DNA from: Armatimonadota bacterium
GTDB taxonomy: Bacteria > Armatimonadota > Zipacnadia > Zipacnadales > UBA11051
DNA length: 64,000 nucleotides
Direction of reading: 5' to 3'
NCBI GenBank assembly: GCA_013178155.1
Contig: JABLXH010000005.1
Coordinates: forward strand, 1-64,000
Position 1 is the stretch's first letter; every line of letters begins with the position of its first letter. Positions 51,316 through 59,490 of the stretch are shown here, piece by piece. Made by a program: the position numbers and the translations under genes. The notes beneath the pieces were generated by a model that worked only from the letters and a program-made list of their open reading frames with translations, searched no databases and was not told where the DNA came from.

Positions 51316-53758
51316 CCCTATCCTCCCACGCCCAGGGCCAGAAAGCCAGCAACGCCATAAGCACCAAACCGCCCAGCGCCAGCACCAGACCAGTGCGCCA
51401 GGATGAGGGGCGGTAGCGAAACTCGACCCGGCATTCCCCGGCCGGAACCGTCACGGCCCGGTTGACTCCATTGGCCCGCAGGAGCCGCTGCGGCTGCCCG
51501 TTCACGGTTACGGTCCAGCCGGGGTACCAGGCGTCAGCCAGCACCAGCAGGGCGGGCTGGGAACATCTGGTGATGACTTCCACCCGAAGATTGCTCTCGG
51601 CGGCGATGGTGGCAGTACCAACGGGCGGCCTGGTCGGGAACCGTTGTACAGGACCGTCGACCACAGCATCGGCGTGGGGGTCGAAACCGCGCTCCTTGAC
51701 TGCCTCCAGTTGGTCCGTCGGATCCTCGATCGTCCAGACCGTCCCCGCCAGCCAGACGCGAGGGTGCTCCTGCCGGTAGCGGTAGACCCGCACCGGACCG
51801 TCATGCAGGAGATCGAGGTCACCGCCTCCCGCCTCGCCCGGTGTCACAATGTACTGAACCCCACAAAGAGCATGGAACTTCGCCATCCGCTCGGCGGGCG
51901 TGCCGACGCGCTCTATGGTCTCGGCACTGGTCTCCACCTGTCCCGTGAAGCTCTGCACCGAGTAGCGGTAAACGGTATCCCACCAGCGCAGTGTGGAGGG
52001 TGTCACCAGACCTTGCTTGTAGCCGTCGGCGTAGGCAAGCCCAAAGAGGGTGCCGATGGCTGGCGTGAGCAGCTCTCGAGACAGGTAATCCGCCGGGATG
52101 TCGTCACTGCCGCCGCGAGTGCGCCAGGAATTGTCAGGACAGACCAGTTCAGGGGGCAGATGCACAAGGCGGCCAGAGCCTGATTGCAGAACCGCCTGTG
52201 CGGTCCGTGCCGGCGGGCCCAGGTAGTAGTCGCGGGGCACCGTATGGTTGGTGACCTGCCAGAAATGCCACAGTGGTAGTCCCAGAGCCAGGCCCAAGGT
52301 CATGGATTGCGCCCAGGAAAGATCGCGCCCCGCCGGCCAGGTGAGCAAGACTAGGGCGACGACGATCAGTCCGCCGGCGACGAACAGAGCTTCCCAGCCG
52401 GTGAGTGAGTTGTAGATCGCGTCGGCCATATTCTGGACCGGTACGGCCGCTTCCGGGTGTCCCGGCAGCGCCAGGTGCCCGCCTTCGGCGCCGAAGGTCA
52501 GCCAGAGCGCCGCCAAGGCCAGGCAAAAGAGCGACGCGAGCAGCACGATTCCGCGCCGGGCGATGGCGTGGCTGGCGGCGGTAAGTCGGGGCCAGCTCTG
52601 GAGCGCAAAGCTCACGAACAGCCCTGAGGCCAGCATGGGCAGGACCGCCCACCGCCCCATGGCCCGAAACGACCCCAACAGCGGGACGTGCGCCACCAGT
52701 CGGTGCAGCGGGTTATGCGCCCACATCAGCGCGCCACCAACGAGCAGGAGCGCAAGAGCGAAGGCATAGCCACCGTGTCGCCGACCGACGCCCAGGCCCA
52801 GCAAGGCCAGGAGCAGCGCCCCACCTCCGATGAAGGCGCATGTCTCGTGGAAGGCCGGTCCGCCACCGATGACGTTGGCCTCAGCGGTTCCGAACAGGTC
52901 AGGCAGCACGACTCGCACCAGGTCCAGGGCACGGAAGGGGTAGCTGGTCACGAACTGTTCAGCCCCCAGCGTCTCAGCGGGCGTCACCCCCTGACTCTCG
53001 CGGGCCAGTTCGAGGGTGGGCAGTAGTTGGGGCATAGCCAGCAGCAAAGCCGTCGCCGTCGCCAGGGCCAGACCAGGGAAGCGGCGTGCAGGCCTCCTGA
53101 CGTCGCGCCACCAGCCTCCGGCAACCAGCCACAGGGCAGCCACCACAAGACTCATGAGAAACACTTGCGGATGACTGCAGAGGAAAGCCAGAGCACCCTC
53201 CAGGGCCAGGAGGGCCCACCAGTAAGCTCTGTTGGTGCGCAGGGCAAGCTGGGTGGCCCCTAACATCAAAGGCACGTGGGCCGCGGCGGTCACGAAGTTG
53301 TAATGCACTAGGTGAGCGGCCTGGTAACCACTGAAGGCATAGACCACGGCACCCAGTCCCGCGGCTTTCCAGCCCAGTCCGAGATGGCGGCCGACCCAGA
53401 CAAACCCGGCCACAGCCAGGGCCAGGTGAAGCCAGTATCCAAAGTGCAGGGCAGTCATCCAGGGCAGGATGCGGAAGGCTAGCAGATGCGGCGGGTAAAG
53501 CTGTCCGGTCTGGCCGCAGGCCAGAGCGGGGAGACCGGAGTACTGACCTGGGTCCCACAGGTACAGGTGTCCCTGGCGCAGGCATTCGCCCAGTGCCCGG
53601 TACATGGGGTATACGAAGAGCGCGGCGTCATCGCGCACCAGGGGCCGACCGACCAGGAGTGTCTGCCACATGAAGACGAGCGGGAGGAACGCCGCCACAG
53701 CGGCAGCCACCCAGGGCCTGCGGTCGCGAGGCATGGCAGATGACTGGCGAGGTTGCAT
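51305..53758 (-). CDS. YfhO family membrane protein
   Basis: The 817-residue product (ATG 53758; ATG 53734 is an alternative) has about 12 helices and a C-terminal periplasmic beta domain. YfhO features are LLVGRPLVRDDAALFVYPMY, WDPGQYSGLPALACGQTG (the acidic first loop of GT-C enzymes), VVYAFSGYQAAHL, and the terminal WYPGWTVTVNGQPQRLLRANG. In Gram-positives YfhO-like proteins add sugars to lipoteichoic acids. It is first in a four-gene overlapping leftward operon and is divergent from a Gfo/Idh/MocA gene. Confidence 0.87.
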   Translation of the reverse strand: MQPRQSSAMPRDRRPWVAAAVAAFLPLVFMWQTLLVGRPLVRDDAALFVYPMYRALGECLRQGHLYLWDPGQYSGLPALACGQTGQLYPPHLLAFRILPWMTALHFGYWLHLALAVAGFVWVGRHLGLGWKAAGLGAVVYAFSGYQAAHLVHYNFVTAAAHVPLMLGATQLALRTNRAYWWALLALEGALAFLCSHPQVFLMSLVVAALWLVAGGWWRDVRRPARRFPGLALATATALLLAMPQLLPTLELARESQGVTPAETLGAEQFVTSYPFRALDLVRVVLPDLFGTAEANVIGGGPAFHETCAFIGGGALLLALLGLGVGRRHGGYAFALALLLVGGALMWAHNPLHRLVAHVPLLGSFRAMGRWAVLPMLASGLFVSFALQSWPRLTAASHAIARRGIVLLASLFCLALAALWLTFGAEGGHLALPGHPEAAVPVQNMADAIYNSLTGWEALFVAGGLIVVALVLLTWPAGRDLSWAQSMTLGLALGLPLWHFWQVTNHTVPRDYYLGPPARTAQAVLQSGSGRLVHLPPELVCPDNSWRTRGGSDDIPADYLSRELLTPAIGTLFGLAYADGYKQGLVTPSTLRWWDTVYRYSVQSFTGQVETSAETIERVGTPAERMAKFHALCGVQYIVTPGEAGGGDLDLLHDGPVRVYRYRQEHPRVWLAGTVWTIEDPTDQLEAVKERGFDPHADAVVDGPVQRFPTRPPVGTATIAAESNLRVEVITRCSQPALLVLADAWYPGWTVTVNGQPQRLLRANGVNRAVTVPAGECRVEFRYRPSSWRTGLVLALGGLVLMALLAFWPWAWEDRDGG

Positions 53759-53931
53759 CGGCCCCTGCTTCGCCCCGTCGTCAGGTCATTCCTGCAATGG
53801 CCAGACCAGAGGGAGCAGTGATGCCGGGCAGAGGTCTTTCCTCAGGTGGCGGCGAAAACTGCACGGTCCCGCCCCGTCCGGAACAAGCGGACAGCCGGGG
53901 TTGCCCGTGCGGGCGGGGCGGAGGACTAGCC

Positions 53932-55005
53932 GTGCCGGAACACTACCGCGTGGCCTTCATCGGGACCGGAGGCATCTCCCGCACCCATGCCCGGTACTAT
54001 GTAGCCAACCGCGCCACCGAGATCGTGGCGGCGTGCGACATCGATCCTGAGAAGCTCAAGGGTTTCCAGGAGGAGTTTGAAGTCCCGGCCGGGTACGCCG
54101 ACTACCATCAACTCCTGGAGCAGGAAAGACCGGACATCGTCAGCATCTGCACCTGGCACGGCACGCATGCAGAGATCTGCGTTGCAGCAGCGGAGGCCGG
54201 TGCGAAAGGCATCCTGGCCGAGAAACCTATGGGCCGAGACCTCGGCGAGGCCAAGGCGATGGTCGAGGCGGCCGAACGCCACGGCGCCAGACTCGCCATA
54301 CACCATCAGCGACGTTTTGACCCCACCATTGTGGCGGTACGGGAAGCCATCGGTGCGGGCGCCATTGGATGCCCGGTCAGTATGATCTTCTCTACCAGCG
54401 GCGGCTTACTGAACAACGGCTGTCACGGTATTGACCTTTTCGTCTACCTGACAGGACAGCCCGCCTGGACGTCTGTTTTTGGTCAGGTGCAGCGAACGAC
54501 CAACCGCTACGAGAGGGGCATACCGGCGGAAGACAAGACTCTCGGAGTGGTCCGCTTTGAGGGGGGACACGAGCTGGTGTTACAGGTCGATATGCTGGAG
54601 GGCGAGGTGGTCGGCACGGCCGAACGCGTCCTGGGGCCCCAGGGCATCATCCGGTACGACCGCCACGGGGCCTCGCTCCTTTCGCCCGGGGCCCGCGATT
54701 GGCAGCTCCTTGAGGAACGACGCCCCCAGCCTACACCGGTAGAGGAGCTCATTGACTGGATGGAAGGGGGACCCGAGCATCGCAACTCGGGGCGTGCCTC
54801 GCTGGTGGCCGAAGAGATCATGATGGCGATCTATGAATCGGCACGACGGCGCGAGCTAGTCAAACCCCCCTTCACCCGGCTCAGTTCGCCTCTGCTGGAA
54901 ATGGTCGCCGACGGGACTCTGGCCGTTGACGAACCGGCCTATGATATTCGCAGCGAGGCGGCGCTGCAGTATGAGATGCAGCGCCAAGCAGCAACTGCAG
55001 ACTGA
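53932..55005 (+). CDS. Gfo/Idh/MocA family oxidoreductase
   Basis: GTG 53932 is chosen because GGAGG precedes it and the Rossmann fold begins at once (HYRVAFIGTGGISRTHA); the frame upstream lacks domain content. The 357-residue product has GTGGIS (11-16), CDIDPEK as the acidic strand end, and ILAEKPMG with Lys98. HHQRRFDP follows on the catalytic side. A myo-inositol- or sugar-type dehydrogenase is expected; the exact substrate cannot be read. ArgD starts 20 bp later, so they may be co-transcribed. Confidence 0.88.
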   Translation: MPEHYRVAFIGTGGISRTHARYYVANRATEIVAACDIDPEKLKGFQEEFEVPAGYADYHQLLEQERPDIVSICTWHGTHAEICVAAAEAGAKGILAEKPMGRDLGEAKAMVEAAERHGARLAIHHQRRFDPTIVAVREAIGAGAIGCPVSMIFSTSGGLLNNGCHGIDLFVYLTGQPAWTSVFGQVQRTTNRYERGIPAEDKTLGVVRFEGGHELVLQVDMLEGEVVGTAERVLGPQGIIRYDRHGASLLSPGARDWQLLEERRPQPTPVEELIDWMEGGPEHRNSGRASLVAEEIMMAIYESARRRELVKPPFTRLSSPLLEMVADGTLAVDEPAYDIRSEAALQYEMQRQAATAD

Positions 55006-55024
55006 GACGAAAGGACGTCCGGCC

Positions 55025-56218
55025 TTGAACAACGCAGAGATCGCGGCCCTCACTGGCAAGTACGTGATGCCGACCTATGGACGGCTTCCCCTGGCGTTCG
55101 TCCGGGGGGAGGGGTGCCGGCTTTGGGACGCGGACGGCAAGATGTACCTGGACTTCCTGGCCGGCATCTCCGTAGTCGGCACGGGACACTGCCACCCGCG
55201 GGTGGTGGAGGCCATCTGCCGCCAGGCCGCCACGCTGATGCATACCAGCAATCTGTTTCACATCGAGCCTCAGGCACGACTGGCCGAGCTTCTCTGTACT
55301 CACTCCTGTGCCGAGAAGGTGTTTTTCTGCAACAGCGGTGCCGAGGCCAACGAAGCGGCGATCAAACTGGCTCGCAAGTGGGCTGGGTTGCACAAGGGGC
55401 CCCAGGCACGGGGCATCGTAACCGCGTTGAACTCATTCCATGGGCGAACACTGGCCACAGTGACGGCCACCGGGCAGGAGAAGTACAACAAGCCCTTTGC
55501 ACCCCTCCCGCCGGGGTTCACCCATGTCCCTTACGATGACATAGACGCCCTGGCGGCTGCGATGGATGAGACGGTGTGCGCGGTGATGCTGGAGCCGATC
55601 ATCGCCGAAGGCGGTGTCATCGTGCCGGACGAGGGGTACATGGGCAAGGTCCGGGAGCTGTGCGACGAGCGGCATGTGCTGCTGATTCTCGATGAGGTTC
55701 AGACCGGACTCGGTCGGACCGGTAAGCTCTTTGGTTACCAGCACTGGGGCATCGAACCTGACGTGTTCACCCTGGCCAAGGCGCTGGGTGGCGGCTTCCC
55801 CATCGGCGCTTGCTTGGCCCGCGGCGACGCGGCCACAGCACTGGAGCCGGGCAATCACGCCTCGACGTTCGGTGGCAACCACCTGGCGTGCGCTGCCGGT
55901 GAGGCGGCGGTGCGCGTCATCCTTGAGGACGACCTGGCCCACAACGCGGCCGTGATGGGGCAGCGGCTTCGCGACGGTCTGTTGACGATGCGGAAGTCCG
56001 TACCGCTGGTTGCCGGGGTGCGGGGCAGAGGCCTGCTGCTGGGCCTGGAGCTGTCTGCCCCCAAGGGGACGGAGGTCGAGGCCGTCTGTCGGGAGCGCGG
56101 CCTGATCGTCAACAAGCTGGGTGATGACCTGCTGCGCCTGGCACCACCGCTCGTGATGACTGCGGCTGAGGCTGACGAAGGTCTTGAGATCCTGCGCGAG
56201 GCGCTGCTAGCGGTATAG
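55025..56218 (+). CDS. argD: Acetylornithine/succinyl-diaminopimelate aminotransferase family
   Basis: I start at TTG 55025 (LNNAEIAALTGKYVMPTYGR), giving 397 residues, the standard ArgD length; AAAGGA lies upstream. It is a class III PLP aminotransferase. CNSGAEANEAAIKLAR, NSFHGRT, LDEVQTGLGRTG (Asp223-Glu224) and the PLP-lysine strand TLAKALGGGFP (Lys252) are clear. ArgD makes N-acetylornithine in arginine synthesis; no other arg genes are in the window, so related roles (ornithine or GABA-type aminotransferase) cannot be excluded. It is convergent with the CDF gene at 10 bp. Confidence 0.9.
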   Translation: MNNAEIAALTGKYVMPTYGRLPLAFVRGEGCRLWDADGKMYLDFLAGISVVGTGHCHPRVVEAICRQAATLMHTSNLFHIEPQARLAELLCTHSCAEKVFFCNSGAEANEAAIKLARKWAGLHKGPQARGIVTALNSFHGRTLATVTATGQEKYNKPFAPLPPGFTHVPYDDIDALAAAMDETVCAVMLEPIIAEGGVIVPDEGYMGKVRELCDERHVLLILDEVQTGLGRTGKLFGYQHWGIEPDVFTLAKALGGGFPIGACLARGDAATALEPGNHASTFGGNHLACAAGEAAVRVILEDDLAHNAAVMGQRLRDGLLTMRKSVPLVAGVRGRGLLLGLELSAPKGTEVEAVCRERGLIVNKLGDDLLRLAPPLVMTAAEADEGLEILREALLAV

Positions 56219-56227
56219 GTGAGCGCC

Positions 56228-57193
56228 TCAAGTCTCGTGGACGTGGTCGTGGCCGTGGGTGTGCGTGTCCACCAGGTCCGCGTGACTGAGGGGATGGATA
56301 AGCGTTCCGCCGACACACGGCTCGCACTCCAGTTCAAGCGTCGCCTCAACCACCCCGAACCGTCTGTAGAGCATGTTGCGCAGGCGCTCTCGCAGCGCCT
56401 TGCGCTCCTCCTCGGTCTCCGGACAGGTCACAATATGGGCGGTAAGGATGTAAGCGTTGGAGCACACCGCCCAGACCCGCAGGTTGTGGACGGCACAGAT
56501 CTCCGGCTGGGTCTCGATGGCGGCAGTGATCTGACGCAAGTCGAGGTGGGGGGGTACGCCCTGCATCAGGATGTGAGCGGCTTCGCGAACCACTCGGGCG
56601 GCACTCACAAAGATCAGCAGGCCGATGGCAGTGCTGATGATGGGGTCCGCCAGGTACCATCCCGTGGACGCCATGAGGATGGCCGCGGCCACAACGCCCA
56701 GGGAAGCAAGCAGATCGCCCAGGACGTGCAGGTAAGCGCTATGGAGGTTGATGTCGTGGGAGTGACCGCGCAATCCGAGCAAGACGTAGCCATTGGCCAG
56801 GAGGCCCAGGACCGCGATAGCCAGCATCTGGCTGGTATGGATTTCGGGCGGGGCCAGGAAGCGCTCCCACGCTTCGCGGCCGATGAGTATAGCAATGGCA
56901 AACAACGCCAGGCCATTGATCAGGGCCGCAAAGATCTCCGCCCGGTGGAACCCGTAGTTGTGCTGCATGGTCGGGACCCGACACGCGAGGCGCAGGGCAA
57001 AGAAGCTCAGCAGGAGGGAGAAAACGTCAGCGAAGACATGAGCGGCATCGCTGAGCAGCGCCAGGCTGCCGCTCATCAGCCCACCGATCAGTTCGAGTAC
57101 GCAGACAGCACCAGTGATGACCGCCGCCAGAAGCAGGCGGCGGGACTTTGCGGCGTCCTGCGGAAGCAGAGGGCCTTCTAGGACCTGACCCAT
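56228..57193 (-). CDS. Cation diffusion facilitator (CDF) metal exporter
   Basis: The 321-residue product has six membrane helices and a cytoplasmic C-terminal domain. The binuclear transport site is visible: SDAAHVFAD (Asp49, His52, Asp56) and HVLGD (His156, Asp160). YGFHRAEIFAAL is a typical helix 3 entry. A HDxxHD-like His-rich tail (HTHGHDHVH) closes the protein, as in CzcD/ZitB zinc exporters. It probably exports Zn2+ or related divalent ions by proton antiport. It stands alone, convergent with argD. Confidence 0.92.
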   Translation of the reverse strand: MGQVLEGPLLPQDAAKSRRLLLAAVITGAVCVLELIGGLMSGSLALLSDAAHVFADVFSLLLSFFALRLACRVPTMQHNYGFHRAEIFAALINGLALFAIAILIGREAWERFLAPPEIHTSQMLAIAVLGLLANGYVLLGLRGHSHDINLHSAYLHVLGDLLASLGVVAAAILMASTGWYLADPIISTAIGLLIFVSAARVVREAAHILMQGVPPHLDLRQITAAIETQPEICAVHNLRVWAVCSNAYILTAHIVTCPETEEERKALRERLRNMLYRRFGVVEATLELECEPCVGGTLIHPLSHADLVDTHTHGHDHVHET

Positions 57194-57340
57194 CGGCGAC
57201 TCTCCAGCGGCATCGCCCGCCTGCTGGCCGTGCCCGGCGATGCCCTGCGCAGGACGGGACTCCAGCGCCTGCTCTCGCCCGGTGAGGGGCAGCCGGCGCA
57301 GCGTCGGCCGCCCTGTGTCGTGAGCGCGCGAACAGGGCTC

Positions 57341-57796
57341 CTAGTGATGCCCGTCATCGGCATGGGGGTCAACAGTGTCCAGGTACTTGGCTTTCTCAAC
57401 CAACTCGGGGGGCGGCGTCTTCTCTGGGTGGCGACGGTAGTAGTCCTGTAGGGCCGCCACAATGCCCTGTTCGCCGAGGACTGAACAGTGGAGCTTGACG
57501 GGCGGCAGCCCGCCCAGCTCTTCGACCACCGTCTTGTTGTTGAGAGCCAGTGCTTCCCGCAGGGTCTTCCCCTTGACCATCTCGGTGAGCATTGAACTCA
57601 CCGCAATGGCCGCCCCGCAGCCGAATGTCTTGAAGCGCACGTCCTCGATTACCTCGGTCTCCGGGTTGATCTTCATCGTGATCCGCATCATGTCGCCACA
57701 CTTGGGGTTGCCCACATCGCCCACGGCGTCAGCATCCTCAAGTTCACCCACGTTGCGGGGCTCACGGAAGTGCTCTAACACCTTCTCGGAATACAT
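57341..57796 (-). CDS. NifU/IscU-type Fe-S cluster scaffold
   Basis: ATG 57796 (MYSEKVLEHF) with GGAGAGGG upstream gives 151 residues. The scaffold holds a nascent [2Fe-2S] cluster. The three conserved Cys are present: GNPKCGD (Cys33, Asp35), FGCGAA (Cys60) and KLHCSVLGE (Cys104). The sequence is nearer the NifU-N-terminal/ISU group than SufU, as it lacks the SufU zinc insert. The C-terminal ~25 residues are a charged helix. No cysteine desulfurase, IscA or ferredoxin is adjacent. An extended -10 promoter lies upstream at 57863. Confidence 0.92.
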   Translation of the reverse strand: MYSEKVLEHFREPRNVGELEDADAVGDVGNPKCGDMMRITMKINPETEVIEDVRFKTFGCGAAIAVSSMLTEMVKGKTLREALALNNKTVVEELGGLPPVKLHCSVLGEQGIVAALQDYYRRHPEKTPPPELVEKAKYLDTVDPHADDGHH

Positions 57797-57862
57797 GCGA
57801 TCCCTCTCCTGTCTACAGGGCAGGCAATGGCCTTCAACGGCCTCTTTGTCTAGCCTGGCTTC

Positions 57863-57871
57863 AGTATACCA
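57863..57871 (-). promoter_or_regulatory. Extended -10 promoter of the NifU/IscU gene
   Basis: On the minus strand TGG-TATACT is an extended -10 (TGn plus five of six consensus bases), about 66 nt before the ATG. The -35 is weak. The ten bases ATGGTATACT recur upstream of the gene starting at 62596. Confidence 0.5.
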
Positions 57872-57958
57872 TTCGCTCTGTCCCTTGGGAAGGGTATCGG
57901 GGGCTCTACGACGAACAACCACGGGCTGTGACGGAAGCGCTACGGTGGAGCTGGTACG

Positions 57959-58261
57959 ATGCTAGACTCTCCCATCGGTGGATGGGCCCTTATCATCTTC
58001 GCTTGCGGGGGGTTTGTGCTCGCCTTCGGGCGCCGCCTGGCACACCTGGTTGAATGGCCTCCCTGGGGTATGTGGGCCGTCGGTCTGACCACACTCGCCT
58101 GGGCCTTGGGAGTGGCCTGGCATGCTATAGGCCCAGGCACTGTGGTCAAGGTCGGCATTGCCGGGGCGTTCGCTCTGGCCGGATACGCCTGGTTCGGCGA
58201 CCGGGCGGAGGGCCACAGTCACGGACCGACGGCCCCTCGGCGCCAGGAACTCTTGAAGTAG
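57959..58261 (+). CDS. Small membrane protein of unknown function
   Basis: The 100-residue product has three hydrophobic helices (ALIIFACGGFVLAFG; MWAVGLTTLAWALGVAWH; VVKVGIAGAFALAGYAWFG) and a His-containing charged tail (GHSHGP). GGAG precedes the ATG. It lies between the NifU gene (divergent) and a Gfo/Idh/MocA gene 34 bp downstream, so it probably starts a rightward operon. I do not recognise the family. Confidence 0.6.
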   Translation: MLDSPIGGWALIIFACGGFVLAFGRRLAHLVEWPPWGMWAVGLTTLAWALGVAWHAIGPGTVVKVGIAGAFALAGYAWFGDRAEGHSHGPTAPRRQELLK

Positions 58262-58295
58262 CCCCTCGTCGGGGGCGCTGCAGCCTAGTTCATTC

Positions 58296-59486
58296 ATGGG
58301 GACTAGCGGAATGCAGACAGTCAAGGTCGGTGTCGTGGGGATGGGGGTTCGCGGGATGTGGATAGCCCAGATGGCCCGCGAGGGCGCAGAGACCGAACTG
58401 AGGGCCATCGCCGACAGGGACCCCCGGATGCTGGGCATCGCCGCTGAGGCCTATCCTGAGGTCGCCACGTACGGAAGTGGGGAGGACCTGGCCCGCGAGG
58501 CTGACGTCGAGGCCGTGGTCATCGCCACCAGCGACCGCTTTCACGCCCAGAACACCCGTGAGGCTCTTCAGAACGGCAAGCATGCGCTGATCGAAAAGCC
58601 GATGGCTCAGAGCTTCGCTGACCTGGAGGAGATCGCCCGTCTGCAGCGGGAGACAGGGCTGGTTGTCGGTACCTTCCTGGAACTTCGACACAGCGCTTTG
58701 TGGCAGCGCGTCAAGGCCATCGTCCAATCCGGAGAGATCGGCGATATACTGGCGGCATCGCTGGTGGACCACGTGGGCCGCGACAAGGGTCAGTTTTTCG
58801 GCCGTAAGCGCGGGCGCTCCCGTGATGCCATGCTCAGCCTGGTCTTGCAGAAGGGTGTCCACGCCCTCGACCTGGTCAACTGGTACGTGGGTGCCCCTCC
58901 AGTTCGCGTGGCGGCCATGGGCAGACTCGCCTTCTTTGGCGGTCGGACGCCGGCTGACAAGCGCTGCCGCGACTGCGCCGAGCGCGAGACGTGCCCATAT
59001 GAACACGGTCACACCTACGCGCTGCCAAACGTGGTGGTGGACCACGGCGACGACCATTGCGTCTGGTCTGAGGCGTGCGATCTGGAGGATGTCACTCTGG
59101 TGACCATTGAGTACGCCAACGGCGTGGTGGCTTCATACAACGAGGTGCACTTCGCGCCTTACTACGCAACGCACATGACACTCTATGGCTCAAAAGGGCA
59201 GCTTGATGTAGAGGCGAACCACGACACCGGCGAGTGCTGGGTACAGGTGACTGAGCGTCATACTCACAATGAGCGGCGCGAGCGTCCGAGCAGGGATACG
59301 GGCCATGGCGGCGCCGATCCCGCCTTGCTCAGCGACTTCGCCCGCTCCGTCCGCGAGGGGCGTGAGCCGCTCAGTGACCTTCGCGCAGGTTACGAGAGCG
59401 CGCAGATCGGTATCGCTACCCGGCAGTCGCTCGACACGGGGCAGTTCGTGACGCTGAAGCTGCTGGACGACCTGGCGGCGCGGTGA
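58296..59486 (+). CDS. Gfo/Idh/MocA oxidoreductase with Cys-rich insert
   Basis: The 396-residue product (ATG 58296; ATG 58311 is an alternative) has VGVVGMGVRG as Rossmann loop, IADRDPR as strand-2 end and LIEKPMAQ with Lys101. RDKGQFFGRKRG and LVLQKGVHALDLVNWY are in the catalytic half. A short insert around residue 226-236 (RCRDCAERETCPY) has C-x2-C-x5-C, seen in some family members of Planctomycetota-like bacteria, perhaps a metal site. The next gene starts 4 bp later. Confidence 0.87.
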   Translation: MGTSGMQTVKVGVVGMGVRGMWIAQMAREGAETELRAIADRDPRMLGIAAEAYPEVATYGSGEDLAREADVEAVVIATSDRFHAQNTREALQNGKHALIEKPMAQSFADLEEIARLQRETGLVVGTFLELRHSALWQRVKAIVQSGEIGDILAASLVDHVGRDKGQFFGRKRGRSRDAMLSLVLQKGVHALDLVNWYVGAPPVRVAAMGRLAFFGGRTPADKRCRDCAERETCPYEHGHTYALPNVVVDHGDDHCVWSEACDLEDVTLVTIEYANGVVASYNEVHFAPYYATHMTLYGSKGQLDVEANHDTGECWVQVTERHTHNERRERPSRDTGHGGADPALLSDFARSVREGREPLSDLRAGYESAQIGIATRQSLDTGQFVTLKLLDDLAAR

Positions 59487-59490
59487 CCTC

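Noticed and set aside
53740-53931. N-terminal extension of the second Gfo/Idh/MocA protein
   Set aside because: The extra 64 codons are Pro/Gly/Arg-rich without domain content, and GGAGG before GTG 53932 gives the family N-terminus.
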